A stretch of DNA of 64,000 nt from G963556115 sp963667375 (GCA_963667375.1 OY763323.1:2542001-2606000); one strand, 5' to 3'. Shown: positions 26,093 through 35,032, counted from the stretch's first letter. A program made the numbers and translations. The notes: generated by a model from the letters alone, not told the origin.

Positions 26093-28702
26093 GTGGCTAA
26101 AGTAAACCGATTATTAATCGTTGAGAGTCCGGCCAAGGCCAAGACCATTAAGAAATTTCTTGGTGCGGGTTATACCGTGAAAGCTTCAATGGGGCATATT
26201 CGTGATATCCCGAGTAAGGGGCGGGGTAAGAAACGTTTTGGTATTGATATTGACAATAACTATACTCCGAAGTATGAGCCAATTAAGACGCGTGAGAAGA
26301 CCTTGAAGGATCTTGAGGCCGCTGCCAGTAAGGCAGATGAAGTCTATCTGGCGCCTGACCCGGATAGAGAAGGAGAGGCTATTGCCTGGCATCTGAAGGA
26401 AGCTTTGAATCTGAAGGATGAGAATACCTATCGTGTGACCTTCAATGCGATTACCAAGAGTGCAGTTCGGGAGGCTATTGAGCATCCGGGCAAGATTGAT
26501 ATGAATCTGGTAAATGCGCAGCAGGGGCGGCGTGTGCTCGACAGGCTTGTCGGTTTTTCATTGTCACCGTTTCTCTGGAAAAAGATTACTAAGGGGCTTT
26601 CCGGCGGGCGTGTGCAATCGGTTGCTGTACGTCTGATTGTTGAGCGTGAAAAAGAGATCGCCGGTTTTACACCGGAAGAGTTCTGGAAGATCGTGGTAAG
26701 GCTTGCCAAGAATGGGGCGGATGAAATTTTTGAGGCGAGTCTGGTAAAATGGGAAGATGAAAAATTTGCCCTTGGAAGTCCTTGTGCTTCTAATGAGGAG
26801 AGTGCGACCAGGATTGCGGGTATTCTTGAGAATGCTGCATACAGAATAACCGGAATAGATAAAAGAGTTATTAAAGGTCGTCCAAGTCCGCCGTTTATTA
26901 CCTCTACTCTGCAGCAGGCTGCGAGTACATTCCTGCATTTCGGGGCGCAGCGGACAATGCGTATCGCTCAGCAGCTGTATGAAGGGATTGAGGTCGAGGG
27001 TGAGTTGACCGGTCTTATTACTTATATGCGAACAGACAGTACACGTACAGCTCCTGAAGGTATCGCTGAAGTTCGGGACTATATTTCAGGCAATTTCTCA
27101 GCCGATTATCTGCCGGAGAAACCCAACTTCTTTACTTCCAAGAAGAATGCTCAGGATGCGCATGAAGCGGTACGTCCTACCAGTTGTTTTCTAACTCCAG
27201 AACGGGTAAAGGGAGCTTTGAGCCCGGAGCAGTTCAAATTGTATGAACTGATCTGGAAGCGGTTTGTCGCTTCACAGATGTCTCCGGCAAGTTATCAGAC
27301 AACCACCGCCACTATCGAGGCGGATAAGGGAATTCTCGAGGCCAAGGGTCGGGTCGTGCTCTTTGATGGTCATACTGCACTCCAGCTTGGAAAAAAGAAG
27401 AGGGATGATGAAGACGCAGCTGATGCGGATTCCAATGATGACGAGACTAAAAAGAAGAATCTCAATGATAAGGAGCAGATTCTGCCGGCTATAAACGAAG
27501 GTGATGATCTGGTAAAGAAAGAGCTGAATACCTCACAGCACTTTACTACTCCTCCACAGCGGTATTCTGAGGCATCGCTGGTAAGAGCCCTTGAAAAAGA
27601 AGGAATCGGACGTCCTTCAACCTATGCGCCGATTGTGCAGACAATTCAGGATCGGGGATATGTTCGTCTGGAGAAACGGAGTTTTCATGCTACCGAGCTC
27701 GGAATAGCGGTTACGGAGCTGTTACTCAGCAGTTTCAAGGATATTATGGATCTGGCGTTTACCGCCAAGATGGAGGGTGACCTTGACCGGGTGGAAGAAG
27801 GCGAAGCCGTCTGGTACAAGATTGTTGATGATTTTTTCAAACCGTTTACCGAAGACCTTGAGAAGGCGACCAAGGAGATCGAGCCGCTCAAAGGCCGCCC
27901 GGCACCAAATGGTGAGAAGTGTCCGCTTTGCGGTTCGGAAATGGTGGTCAGATATTCAGCCCGTGGCGCGTTCCTCGGGTGTTCAAAATACCCTGACTGT
28001 AATGGTCTACTCTCAATGCCGGGGGAAGGTGAAGAGCAGGATGGCGATGGTGGTGAGATTGAGACCGTAAGCTGTCCTAAATGCGGTAATCCAATGATAA
28101 AGAAGAGTTCACGTTATGGTGAATTTCTGGCATGCTCCAGTTATCCGGCGTGTAATCAGACCCTGCCGCTGGGTAAAGATGGTAAACCAGTGGAGCTGCC
28201 AGAGATAAAGAAAGATTGTCCAAAATGTGGTAAGGAGATGGTGGTAAAGCTGGGTAAAAATGGACCGTTCCTTGCATGTTCGGGATATCCGGATTGCCAG
28301 ACTACCATGCATCTGGATAAAGATGGAAATATTATCGCGTTGCCGGATCTGAGTGATATCAAGTGTGAAAAATGCGGTGCGCCAATGATTGCTCGGATGT
28401 CCAGACGTGGACCATTTATGGCTTGTTCCGCGTTTCCTAAATGTCGGAATGCCAAACCGATACCTGGAAGCGAACAGGAGAAGAAGCTCAAGGAGAAGGA
28501 GGCGAAGGCTGCAGAGCGTGCTGCAAAAAAAGCTGAGCGTGAGCGTCTGAAAGCGGAGAATGAATCAGACAGTACGTCTACTACCAGTAAAAAGACGGCA
28601 AAGAAAAAGACTGCAAAAAAGCGAACAACCAAGAAGGCTGCTAAAAAGGTCGCGAAGAAAAAAACTACCAAAAAGGTTGCTGTCAAGGTGACCGAAGAGT
28701 AA
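26093..28702 (+). CDS. topA: DNA topoisomerase I (type IA)
   Basis: The 869-residue enzyme relaxes negative supercoils. The Toprim domain is at the start (LLIVESPAKAKTIKKFLG, APDPDREGEAIAWHL with its DxDxE-type acidic residues). The active-site Tyr lies in GLITYMRTDSTR (Tyr in TYMRTDS). The C-terminus carries four zinc-ribbon units, each with CPxCG...C...P.C spacing (about residues 607-800). It ends in a Lys/Ala-rich tail (about 830-869) of KKTAKK-like repeats resembling histone H1-type tails. The start is GTG with GGGAG upstream. Confidence 0.96.
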   Translation: MAKVNRLLIVESPAKAKTIKKFLGAGYTVKASMGHIRDIPSKGRGKKRFGIDIDNNYTPKYEPIKTREKTLKDLEAAASKADEVYLAPDPDREGEAIAWHLKEALNLKDENTYRVTFNAITKSAVREAIEHPGKIDMNLVNAQQGRRVLDRLVGFSLSPFLWKKITKGLSGGRVQSVAVRLIVEREKEIAGFTPEEFWKIVVRLAKNGADEIFEASLVKWEDEKFALGSPCASNEESATRIAGILENAAYRITGIDKRVIKGRPSPPFITSTLQQAASTFLHFGAQRTMRIAQQLYEGIEVEGELTGLITYMRTDSTRTAPEGIAEVRDYISGNFSADYLPEKPNFFTSKKNAQDAHEAVRPTSCFLTPERVKGALSPEQFKLYELIWKRFVASQMSPASYQTTTATIEADKGILEAKGRVVLFDGHTALQLGKKKRDDEDAADADSNDDETKKKNLNDKEQILPAINEGDDLVKKELNTSQHFTTPPQRYSEASLVRALEKEGIGRPSTYAPIVQTIQDRGYVRLEKRSFHATELGIAVTELLLSSFKDIMDLAFTAKMEGDLDRVEEGEAVWYKIVDDFFKPFTEDLEKATKEIEPLKGRPAPNGEKCPLCGSEMVVRYSARGAFLGCSKYPDCNGLLSMPGEGEEQDGDGGEIETVSCPKCGNPMIKKSSRYGEFLACSSYPACNQTLPLGKDGKPVELPEIKKDCPKCGKEMVVKLGKNGPFLACSGYPDCQTTMHLDKDGNIIALPDLSDIKCEKCGAPMIARMSRRGPFMACSAFPKCRNAKPIPGSEQEKKLKEKEAKAAERAAKKAERERLKAENESDSTSTTSKKTAKKKTAKKRTTKKAAKKVAKKKTTKKVAVKVTEE

Positions 28703-28752
28703 AATTCAATCTTCGGGTAGTATAAAAATCACAGATTCAGACAGAAGAGAAG

Positions 28753-29370
28753 ATGATGAATGAAATAAAGGAGTTATGGCAGACACTCAGTCAGGGTGGT
28801 AATGTTATTTATATTCTGCTGGCGGTCTCAGTTGTTGGTCTGGCATTCTTTTTTTACTGTCTGCTGCTGCTGCGCCGGCGGACACTGTTTCCCAAGGAAC
28901 TGGTTGATCTGGCTCAGGGACTGACCCATGAGTCTGATTTTGCCGGGGCGGAACGGCTGCTGCGAAAAATCGGCGGTCCGTTGGCTGAAGTACTTATAAC
29001 CGTGGTTATGAGTCGAAAATTGAGTCGGGAAGAGGCTGATGCGCTGGTGGAAGGTGCAGGAAGACGTGCTGCTCACGCTATAAGCAGAGGGGTGCTTGCT
29101 CTTGAAGTCATTGCTTCAATTTCACCTCTACTGGGATTGCTGGGAACGGTAACCGGAATGTATACGGTTTTTAATACTATTGCCGAGGTCGGTGCCGGTG
29201 AGGTGCATAAATTATCCGGCGGTATTTCAGAGGCCCTGGTTACTACTATTGCCGGTCTGATCGTCGGTATTCCCGCTTATGTCGCTTACAGTTATTTTTC
29301 ACGAAGAATTGATGAGGCCGTTCTGGAGATGGAGCGTCTGGCTATAGGCCTGATGCTGCGTATCCGCTGA
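28753..29370 (+). CDS. ExbB/TolQ-family proton channel protein
   Basis: The 205-residue membrane protein has three hydrophobic segments: about residues 17-38 (ILLAVSVVGLAFFFYCLLLL), about 115-140 and about 155-180. The family core LEVIASISPLLGLLGTVTGM and the glycine-rich GISEALVTTIAGLIVGIPA are both present. ExbB-like pentamers form the proton channel that powers TonB- or Tol-type energy transfer to the outer membrane. ExbD follows after 19 bases. No tonB is in the window, so TonB against Tol use is unknown. Confidence 0.9.
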   Translation: MMNEIKELWQTLSQGGNVIYILLAVSVVGLAFFFYCLLLLRRRTLFPKELVDLAQGLTHESDFAGAERLLRKIGGPLAEVLITVVMSRKLSREEADALVEGAGRRAAHAISRGVLALEVIASISPLLGLLGTVTGMYTVFNTIAEVGAGEVHKLSGGISEALVTTIAGLIVGIPAYVAYSYFSRRIDEAVLEMERLAIGLMLRIR

Positions 29371-29389
29371 CAGACAGGGATTACGGGTT

Positions 29390-29785
29390 ATGAGGTTTAA
29401 GACGGGAACAAAACGGTCTGCGGTAATAAATGTTACTTCACTGATTGATGTGATGTTTCTGCTGGTTATCTTTGTACTGATATCTGCAAAATTCGAACCT
29501 GATGGTGGCATCGCGGTTGAATTGCCGCAGGGTAAAAGTACCGAAGTTGCCAAGGTGGAAGTGCAGGTTCTGACCATCAAGCCTGATGGGGAGCTCTTTT
29601 TCCAAAAGGATAAAATAGATTTTTCCGAGCTGTCTGCCCGTATTACAGGCATGCGTAAAGAATTTAAAGATCCGGTTATTGTAATAAATGCTGATAAATC
29701 TACTCCCTATGAGTATGTCGCAAGAGCAACAGATATTATCAAACAGTCCGGTCAGAGTAAATTCAATCTGAAACTCCAGCCCTGA
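29390..29785 (+). CDS. ExbD/TolR-family protein
   Basis: The 131-residue protein has a short cytoplasmic N-terminus and one transmembrane helix carrying the essential Asp (INVTSLIDVMFLLVIFVL, Asp in LIDVMF). The periplasmic domain includes VINADKSTPYEYVARATDII. It partners the ExbB-like protein just upstream. The shape and length are standard for the family. Confidence 0.9.
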   Translation: MRFKTGTKRSAVINVTSLIDVMFLLVIFVLISAKFEPDGGIAVELPQGKSTEVAKVEVQVLTIKPDGELFFQKDKIDFSELSARITGMRKEFKDPVIVINADKSTPYEYVARATDIIKQSGQSKFNLKLQP

Positions 29786-29839
29786 TTTTATTCATCGCCG
29801 CAAGTCTCTACTCTTATATCTCAGCAGGTAAGGATTTAC

Positions 29840-29867
29840 TTGCAATAATCAATCTTTACCGTATAAT
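29840..29867 (+). promoter_or_regulatory. Promoter candidate for the tatA-pcrA-umuC operon
   Basis: TTGCAA (29840-29845) and a perfect TATAAT (29862-29867) are 16 bases apart, about 40 bases before the tatA ATG. No LexA-type palindrome is visible in this gap, although pcrA and umuC lie downstream. Confidence 0.5.
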
Positions 29868-29905
29868 ATGATTGCTTAGTTAACTTTATATGATGGAGTA
29901 ATATT

Positions 29906-30136
29906 ATGTTCAGCTGGTTAGGGCCATGGGAAATTGCCATAATACTTATTGTTGCAGTTGTGTTGTTCGGTAAGCGTCTGCCGGAGCTTGGACGCACTCT
30001 TGGAAAAGGGATTGTTGCGTTTAAATCCGGTGTAAATGAGATGAAGGATGAAATTTCAAAGGCTGCGGAGAAGGATGTGTCTGCAGACAGCAGTAACGAT
30101 GACAGCTCTGGAGACAGTAAGGATAGCGGTAAATAA
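29906..30136 (+). CDS. tatA: TatA/TatE-type twin-arginine translocase subunit
   Basis: The 76-residue protein has the standard TatA form: a short transmembrane helix (WEIAIILIVAVVLFG), the FGKRLPELGRTLG hinge and amphipathic helix, then an acidic, Ser/Asp-rich tail (SADSSNDDSSGDSKDSGK). TatA oligomers form the translocation path for folded proteins. It is not next to tatC. Its stop overlaps the start of pcrA (TAATG), an unusual pairing. Confidence 0.92.
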   Translation: MFSWLGPWEIAIILIVAVVLFGKRLPELGRTLGKGIVAFKSGVNEMKDEISKAAEKDVSADSSNDDSSGDSKDSGK

Positions 30137-32391
30137 TGAGTAACGGTATTTTGCAGGATCTTACTCCTGCGCAGCAGGAAGCGGTAACGCATATGGATGG
30201 ACCGATGCTGGTTGTTGCCGGCGCCGGTTCCGGCAAGACCAGGGTGGTTACCAGACGTATAGCCTGGCTTATAGGTAATGGTGTGCAGCCGCAGCAGATA
30301 TTGGCTATGACCTTTACTAATAAGGCAGCTGGCGAGATGAAGGAGCGGGTTGAGGCGCTGGTGGGGCAGTCACCGCGCTGGGTCGGTACCTTTCATTCTC
30401 TTTGTGCCAGATTTCTGCGGTTTGATATTGACCGGCTGCGCGATGGTCGTGATGGTAATTTTACTATCTTTGACACCACCGATCAGCAGGGTATTATCAA
30501 GGATCTGATGAAAGGCTATGCTATAGACGATAAGCGTTTTAAAGCGCGAAGTCTCGCTTCGGAAATATCGCGCGCGAAATGCGATATGCGCAGTCCTGAT
30601 AATTATGGTGACGGCTCATGGTATGCCGATGTTGTCAGGCGGGTCTATACCGGTTATGAAGCGCGCTTAAGAGATATGAATGGATTGGACTTTGATGATC
30701 TGCTGCTGCTGACAGCAAAGATGCTGCAGGGGGTGCCGGAGCTGTGTGAGGAGTACCGCTGCCGCTTTCGGTATCTGCTTATTGACGAGTATCAGGATAC
30801 CAACAAGGTGCAGTATAAGCTGATGCGTGCGCTTTGTAATAAGGATGAAAATGTCCATGTGACCGGTGACCCGGATCAGAGTATTTATTCCTGGCGTGGT
30901 GCGGATTACAGTAATATCATGGATTTTCAGAAGGATTTCCCGCAAGCCAGAATTGTGCGTCTGGAACGTAATTATCGCTCAACAGCGAAGATCTTGAGTG
31001 CCGCAAATTATCTCATACGCTATAATACTGACCGAATTGAGAAGAATCTCTACACTGAAGGTGATTCCGGAGAACCGGTGGCTATTATTGCGCTTGACAG
31101 TGACCGGGAAGAGGCGAACTGGGTCGCGGAACAGGCTGCCAGACTCAAGAGTGAGGGGCAGAAGTTTGCCGATATGGCGATTTTCTACCGGACCAATGCT
31201 CAGTCACGCATGTATGAGGAAGCGTTTATGTCCGCGGGTATGCCGTATCAGATTGTCGGTGGGGTACGGTTTTACGAGCGTAAGGAAATCAAGGATTTTC
31301 TTGCGCATCTGAAGATTCTGGTGAATCCCAGAGATGAGATTTCATTGCGGCGTGTACTGGCGTCAAGGCCGGTCGGTGTCGGACCGAAGACACTTGAAAA
31401 GGTTGTAGCGCAGGCGGAAATGCTGGGGATCAGTGTTTTTGATTTTCTGGCTGCTGAGAATTTTGTTGAAATATTTGAGGGTCGAACCTCAGCGAAATTG
31501 CGAGATTTCTCGTACTGGTGTAACCGCTTAAAAGCGGTCGCTCCTGAACCGGTAGGTTATGCGGTGAAAGAGGTTTTACGTGTATCCGGTCTGATCGAGC
31601 ACATCTCGACAACGACTGAGAAGGATCCGGCCTGGGAGGAAAGGCTGGAGAATCTGGAATCATTCGTCGGCAGAGCGGCAGAATTTGAGGCTGAGCATCC
31701 GGAGAGCGGAGTTGCGGCGTTTCTAGAAGATGTGGCGCTGGTTGCTGATGTTGACAGCTATGATCCAAATGCTGATAATATTACACTTATGACCTTGCAT
31801 AGTGCCAAGGGGCTGGAGTTTCCAGTGGTCTTTCTTGGCGGTTTGGAGAATGGTTTGCTGCCGCATTCCAATTCTCAAGATTCGACTGCCAGTGAAGAGG
31901 AGGAGCGGAGGCTGTTTTATGTGGGAATAACCCGGGCGGAGAAGAAGCTCTTTATAACCCATGCTGCCAAGAGAATGATCTGGGGAAAACTAGAATATTC
32001 CCGTCCCAGTCCGTTTCTTCATGAATTACCGACCGAAGAGATGCAGCTCGTTGATCTGGCTGGCGGCAGTGGTGCTTATGGTCTGGGTATGGATGACGGT
32101 TTTGATGATGATCCCTTTGGCGAAGATGATTTTGACGATTTCGATGACCCGTTTGTCAGTGATTTTGAGGGTATTGATCCAGTCTTTGATGATCTGCAGA
32201 AGGTGCAGGCACGTTCGCTGAAAAAGAAGAAACGAGAGGAATATGCTTTCAAATCCGGGCAAAGGGTAATACATAAAATTCTTGGAACTGGTAAGGTGCT
32301 ATCCTGCAGCCGGAGTCATATAGTCGTTCTTTTTGATAAAGAGGGAACTCGCATGATGACTTTGGACAGTGTTCAGCTCGCACGTATTTAG
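30136..32391 (+). CDS. pcrA: PcrA/UvrD-type 3'-5' DNA helicase
   Basis: The 751-residue superfamily 1A helicase opens LTPAQQEAVTHMDGPMLVVA, with Walker A AGAGSGKTRVV. Other motifs are AMTFTNKAAGEMKERV, LLIDEYQDTNKVQY (Walker B), GDPDQSIYSWRGAD, NYRST, MTLHSAKGLEFPVVFLGGLE and EERRLFYVGITRAEK. The C-terminus has a Tudor-like domain (GQRVIHKILGTGKVLSC). PcrA/UvrD acts in nucleotide-excision and mismatch repair and removes RecA filaments. It is translated from an ATG overlapping tatA and is followed at once by umuC. Confidence 0.94.
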   Translation: MSNGILQDLTPAQQEAVTHMDGPMLVVAGAGSGKTRVVTRRIAWLIGNGVQPQQILAMTFTNKAAGEMKERVEALVGQSPRWVGTFHSLCARFLRFDIDRLRDGRDGNFTIFDTTDQQGIIKDLMKGYAIDDKRFKARSLASEISRAKCDMRSPDNYGDGSWYADVVRRVYTGYEARLRDMNGLDFDDLLLLTAKMLQGVPELCEEYRCRFRYLLIDEYQDTNKVQYKLMRALCNKDENVHVTGDPDQSIYSWRGADYSNIMDFQKDFPQARIVRLERNYRSTAKILSAANYLIRYNTDRIEKNLYTEGDSGEPVAIIALDSDREEANWVAEQAARLKSEGQKFADMAIFYRTNAQSRMYEEAFMSAGMPYQIVGGVRFYERKEIKDFLAHLKILVNPRDEISLRRVLASRPVGVGPKTLEKVVAQAEMLGISVFDFLAAENFVEIFEGRTSAKLRDFSYWCNRLKAVAPEPVGYAVKEVLRVSGLIEHISTTTEKDPAWEERLENLESFVGRAAEFEAEHPESGVAAFLEDVALVADVDSYDPNADNITLMTLHSAKGLEFPVVFLGGLENGLLPHSNSQDSTASEEEERRLFYVGITRAEKKLFITHAAKRMIWGKLEYSRPSPFLHELPTEEMQLVDLAGGSGAYGLGMDDGFDDDPFGEDDFDDFDDPFVSDFEGIDPVFDDLQKVQARSLKKKKREEYAFKSGQRVIHKILGTGKVLSCSRSHIVVLFDKEGTRMMTLDSVQLARI

Positions 32392-32400
32392 GAGTTGGCG

Positions 32401-33657
32401 GTGTTTGCTCTGGTGGATTGCAATAACTTTTACGCTTCTTGTGAAAAACTGTTCCGTCCGGATTTAGCAGACCGTCCGGTGGTTGTTCTGTCGAATAATG
32501 ATGGCTGTATAGTTGCGAGGTCGGCTGAAGCGAAGAAATTTGATCTGCCGATGGCACAGCCGTTCTTCAAGTGTCAGGATTATTTGAAGAGTAGAAATAC
32601 CGCGGTTTTTTCTTCCAATTATGCTCTGTACGGTGATATCAGCAGTAGAGTGATAGCGGTACTGTCAAATTTTTCCCCGGAAATTGAACAGTATTCCATT
32701 GATGAAGCTTTTCTCGGAGTGGAGGGGATCAAGGAAGATGCGTTTTTAAACTGGGCGCAGGAGTTGTCGGCGACGGTTAAGCGCTGGGTTGGAATCAGTG
32801 TCTCTGTCGGTATAGCTAAAACCAAGACCCTGGCTAAAATTGCTAATCACGCTGCGAAGCGTTCGGGGGAACCGGCCGCTATACTGCTAGCTGCTGAGGA
32901 TATTTCCAAAGAGCTTGAAGCTATCACACTCACTGATATCTGGGGCATTTCCGGAAAGCTGGCACGGAAGCTCAATCGTTATGGTATCTGGTCGCCGTTG
33001 CAGCTCTGCCGGGCGGATCCTTTTTTTCTGCGTAAAAACCTCGGTATAATAGTTGAACGAACAGCCAGAGAACTGAATAATGAGGTCTGTCTGGAACTTG
33101 AGCAGGTTGAAAAGCGCAAGAATATTTCGGTATCGCGTTCTTTTGGCTCTGTAACCAACGACTATGAGGAACTTGAACAGGCTACCGCAACTTTTGCTTC
33201 CAGGGCGGCGGAAAAACTGCGTAAGCAGCGGCTTCTAGCCAGCGGGGTATATTTATATATCCGTACCAATAAACATGCTGAGGCGGAGTATTACTCGGCT
33301 TCTGCTGCCACTGGTTTTGTTGTGCCGACAAATTCATCTTTTGAGATCGTGGCGCAGGCCCAGCGGCTGCTGGCGCAGGTGTATCAGCAGGGCTATCTTT
33401 TTCAAAAGATCGGGGTTATGCTGCTGGATCTTGTCGGAGAGGGCGCACACCAGCAGCAGGATATTTTTGGTATTACCGCTAATATTACGCAGAAGCAGAA
33501 ACTGATGGGGACACTTGATAAAATAAATCGTGAGATGGGCAGGGGAAGCCTAAAGCTCGCCTCACAGGGTTTGTCGGCGAAGGGCTGGTCCTTACGCTCC
33601 GAGTATTTGTCACCCAGGTACACAACACGTTGGGAAGATCTGCCTCAGATCAAGTGA
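32401..33657 (+). CDS. umuC: UmuC, Y-family translesion DNA polymerase (Pol V subunit)
   Basis: The 418-residue protein opens MFALVDCNNFYASCEKLF, with the first catalytic Asp and the steric-gate aromatic. SIDEAFLGVE carries the catalytic Asp-Glu. A clamp-binding-like QQQDIF and the C-terminal domain LSPRYTTRWEDLP (DUF4113) mark UmuC rather than DinB. GGAG (32391-32394) is 6 bases before the GTG at 32401 and abuts the TTG at 32395, so GTG is the start. Pol V needs UmuD'; no umuD is present here. The operon is tatA-pcrA-umuC. Confidence 0.93.
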   Translation: MFALVDCNNFYASCEKLFRPDLADRPVVVLSNNDGCIVARSAEAKKFDLPMAQPFFKCQDYLKSRNTAVFSSNYALYGDISSRVIAVLSNFSPEIEQYSIDEAFLGVEGIKEDAFLNWAQELSATVKRWVGISVSVGIAKTKTLAKIANHAAKRSGEPAAILLAAEDISKELEAITLTDIWGISGKLARKLNRYGIWSPLQLCRADPFFLRKNLGIIVERTARELNNEVCLELEQVEKRKNISVSRSFGSVTNDYEELEQATATFASRAAEKLRKQRLLASGVYLYIRTNKHAEAEYYSASAATGFVVPTNSSFEIVAQAQRLLAQVYQQGYLFQKIGVMLLDLVGEGAHQQQDIFGITANITQKQKLMGTLDKINREMGRGSLKLASQGLSAKGWSLRSEYLSPRYTTRWEDLPQIK

Positions 33658-33680
33658 GGCGGTCGGTAAGGGAGAATTTT

Positions 33681-34268
33681 ATGGCCGATTGGTCGGATCT
33701 GTTTTATAATGAACTTGCTGCACGTTTCGGAGTTGAGGTGGATGCAGAAGCATTTGCTCGCAAATTCTCCTGGGTGCGGGAATTTCATGAGCGTGCGGCG
33801 GCAGTTCTCAATCCGGAGTTTTTGCAGAGTATGCAGCCGGAAGATATTTACAAGGAGTTAAAATCTCTGACTATTCCTGAGTGCCCGATACGTATGACAA
33901 ACCTTGGGAGAGCTAATTCCGCGGCTCAGGTAGTGGATTCGCTTATAAAGCTGTTGAGCGTGCAGGGAGGTTTTGAAGAAAAATACCGGGCCGCCAAGTT
34001 TCCACAGGCGGGACTGGTAACACTTACCGAGCTTCTTTGTGTGGCCAGGCCGCATCGTTTTATCTGTCGCAATACGGCTTTTACCCGGGCACTTACCAGG
34101 GTTGTACCGTTTTACAGTAAAAAAGCTCTTGATGAACTGGGGTATGAAGAATTTCTGGATATATGTACCGAACTGGTAAAGGTTATGCTGAATTATCTGG
34201 GTTCCGGCAGCGAGTGGGCGGTGCAAGTTAGATATTTGTTATTGTATGCAACTTTAACCGAAAAATAG
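33681..34268 (+). CDS. Protein of unknown function
   Basis: The 195-residue protein is mainly helical, without signal peptide or membrane segment. GGGAG lies 5 bases before the ATG at 33681; the frame is open further upstream but then overlaps umuC. Recognisable stretches are RFGVEVDAEAFARKFSWV, IRMTNLGRANSAAQVVDSLI and RPHRFICRNTAFTRALTRVV, none of which I can tie to a family. It follows umuC after 23 bases, so it may share that operon and be linked to DNA metabolism, but this is only positional. Confidence 0.6.
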   Translation: MADWSDLFYNELAARFGVEVDAEAFARKFSWVREFHERAAAVLNPEFLQSMQPEDIYKELKSLTIPECPIRMTNLGRANSAAQVVDSLIKLLSVQGGFEEKYRAAKFPQAGLVTLTELLCVARPHRFICRNTAFTRALTRVVPFYSKKALDELGYEEFLDICTELVKVMLNYLGSGSEWAVQVRYLLLYATLTEK

Positions 34269-34290
34269 GCTTTACATTAGGAGTTTCGAT

Positions 34291-34350
34291 ATGTATCATT
34301 ATAATATATTAAGTTTTAAGTTTAATGTCCCTCTGGAGATTGAGACTTGA
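34291..34350 (+). CDS. 19-codon leader ORF overlapping the cyclophilin start
   Basis: An ATG at 34291 has AGGAG 7 bases upstream, one of the best ribosome-binding sites in the area. It opens a frame of 19 codons (MYHYNILSFKFNVPLEIET) whose TGA stop overlaps the TTG start of the next gene (TTGA). This is the layout of a translationally coupled leader peptide. No run of one amino acid suggests attenuation. It is too short to assess by homology. Confidence 0.4.
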   Translation: MYHYNILSFKFNVPLEIET

Positions 34351-34949
34351 AGTATTTTATTATTATATTTGCAGTTTTTGCGCTCATTACTGGGTGCAGC
34401 CTGATGGATCGTGATGACTCAAGGAGTATGTCTGTGGCATCGAAGAAGAAAAAAAGTGAGAAGGTTGAGTTTGAAACCACAATGGGAAATTTTGTGGTTG
34501 AGCTGTATCCTGATAAAGCACCAATAACGGTTGCGAATTTTAAGGAATATGTTGAAGACGGCTTTTATGATGGTACTGTATTTCACCGTGTGATACCCGG
34601 ATTTATGGTTCAGTGTGGCGGGTTTGATGCGGAAATGGAGGAGAAGGATAATAAACGCGCTCCAATCAAGAATGAAGCTGATAATGGCTTGTTGAATAAC
34701 CGCGGCACCTTGTCTATGGCTAGGACTGCTGATATCAACAGCGCTACATCACAGTTTTTTATAAATGTCAAGGATAATGCTTTTCTTGATCATGGTCAGC
34801 GTGATTTTGGCTATGCTGTTTTTGGTAAGGTGATCTCCGGGATGGAGGTTGTAGACAATATTTCCAAGGTGAAGACAGGTTCACATGGTTTTCATGATGA
34901 TGTTCCGGTAGAGTCGGTAATTATCAAGAGTGTGAAACCGGTCAAGTAG
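34347..34949 (+). CDS. Cyclophilin-type peptidyl-prolyl isomerase lipoprotein
   Basis: The 200-residue protein starts with a lipoprotein signal (FAVFALITGC, Cys about 17), then a Lys-rich linker. A full cyclophilin domain begins KVEFETTMGNFVVELYPDKA and contains FHRVIPGFMVQCGGF (the catalytic Arg in FHRV), NRGTLSMART and SQFFINVKDN. It speeds folding of exported proteins and is probably anchored to a membrane facing the periplasm. The start is TTG at 34347 with GGAG 9 bases upstream; it overlaps the stop of the 19-codon leader frame. The strong terminator at 34976 follows. Confidence 0.9.
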   Translation: MKYFIIIFAVFALITGCSLMDRDDSRSMSVASKKKKSEKVEFETTMGNFVVELYPDKAPITVANFKEYVEDGFYDGTVFHRVIPGFMVQCGGFDAEMEEKDNKRAPIKNEADNGLLNNRGTLSMARTADINSATSQFFINVKDNAFLDHGQRDFGYAVFGKVISGMEVVDNISKVKTGSHGFHDDVPVESVIIKSVKPVK

Positions 34950-34975
34950 GTTTTAGAATAGCTGTTTTAAATCAA

Positions 34976-35012
34976 GCCAGCGTGTAATAGCTATTACACG
35001 CTGGCTTTTTTT
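34976..35012 (+). terminator. Strong terminator after the cyclophilin gene (bidirectional)
   Basis: A perfect 30-base palindrome (arms 34976-34990 and 34991-35005) is followed by seven T residues. It also lies just beyond the stop of the minus-strand gene at 35033, so it can serve both convergent genes. Confidence 0.92.
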
Positions 35013-35032
35013 ATCTTTGGTGTTATAAAATG

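Noticed and set aside
28156..28686. Long antisense frame over the end of topA
   Set aside because: A Phe/Val-rich shadow of the Lys-rich sense tail; topA has clear domain evidence on the other strand.
29786..29905. Possible LexA box before tatA-pcrA-umuC
   Set aside because: I looked for TACTG-N10-CAGTA or close variants and saw only a partial GCAAT/ATTGC pair with the wrong spacing.
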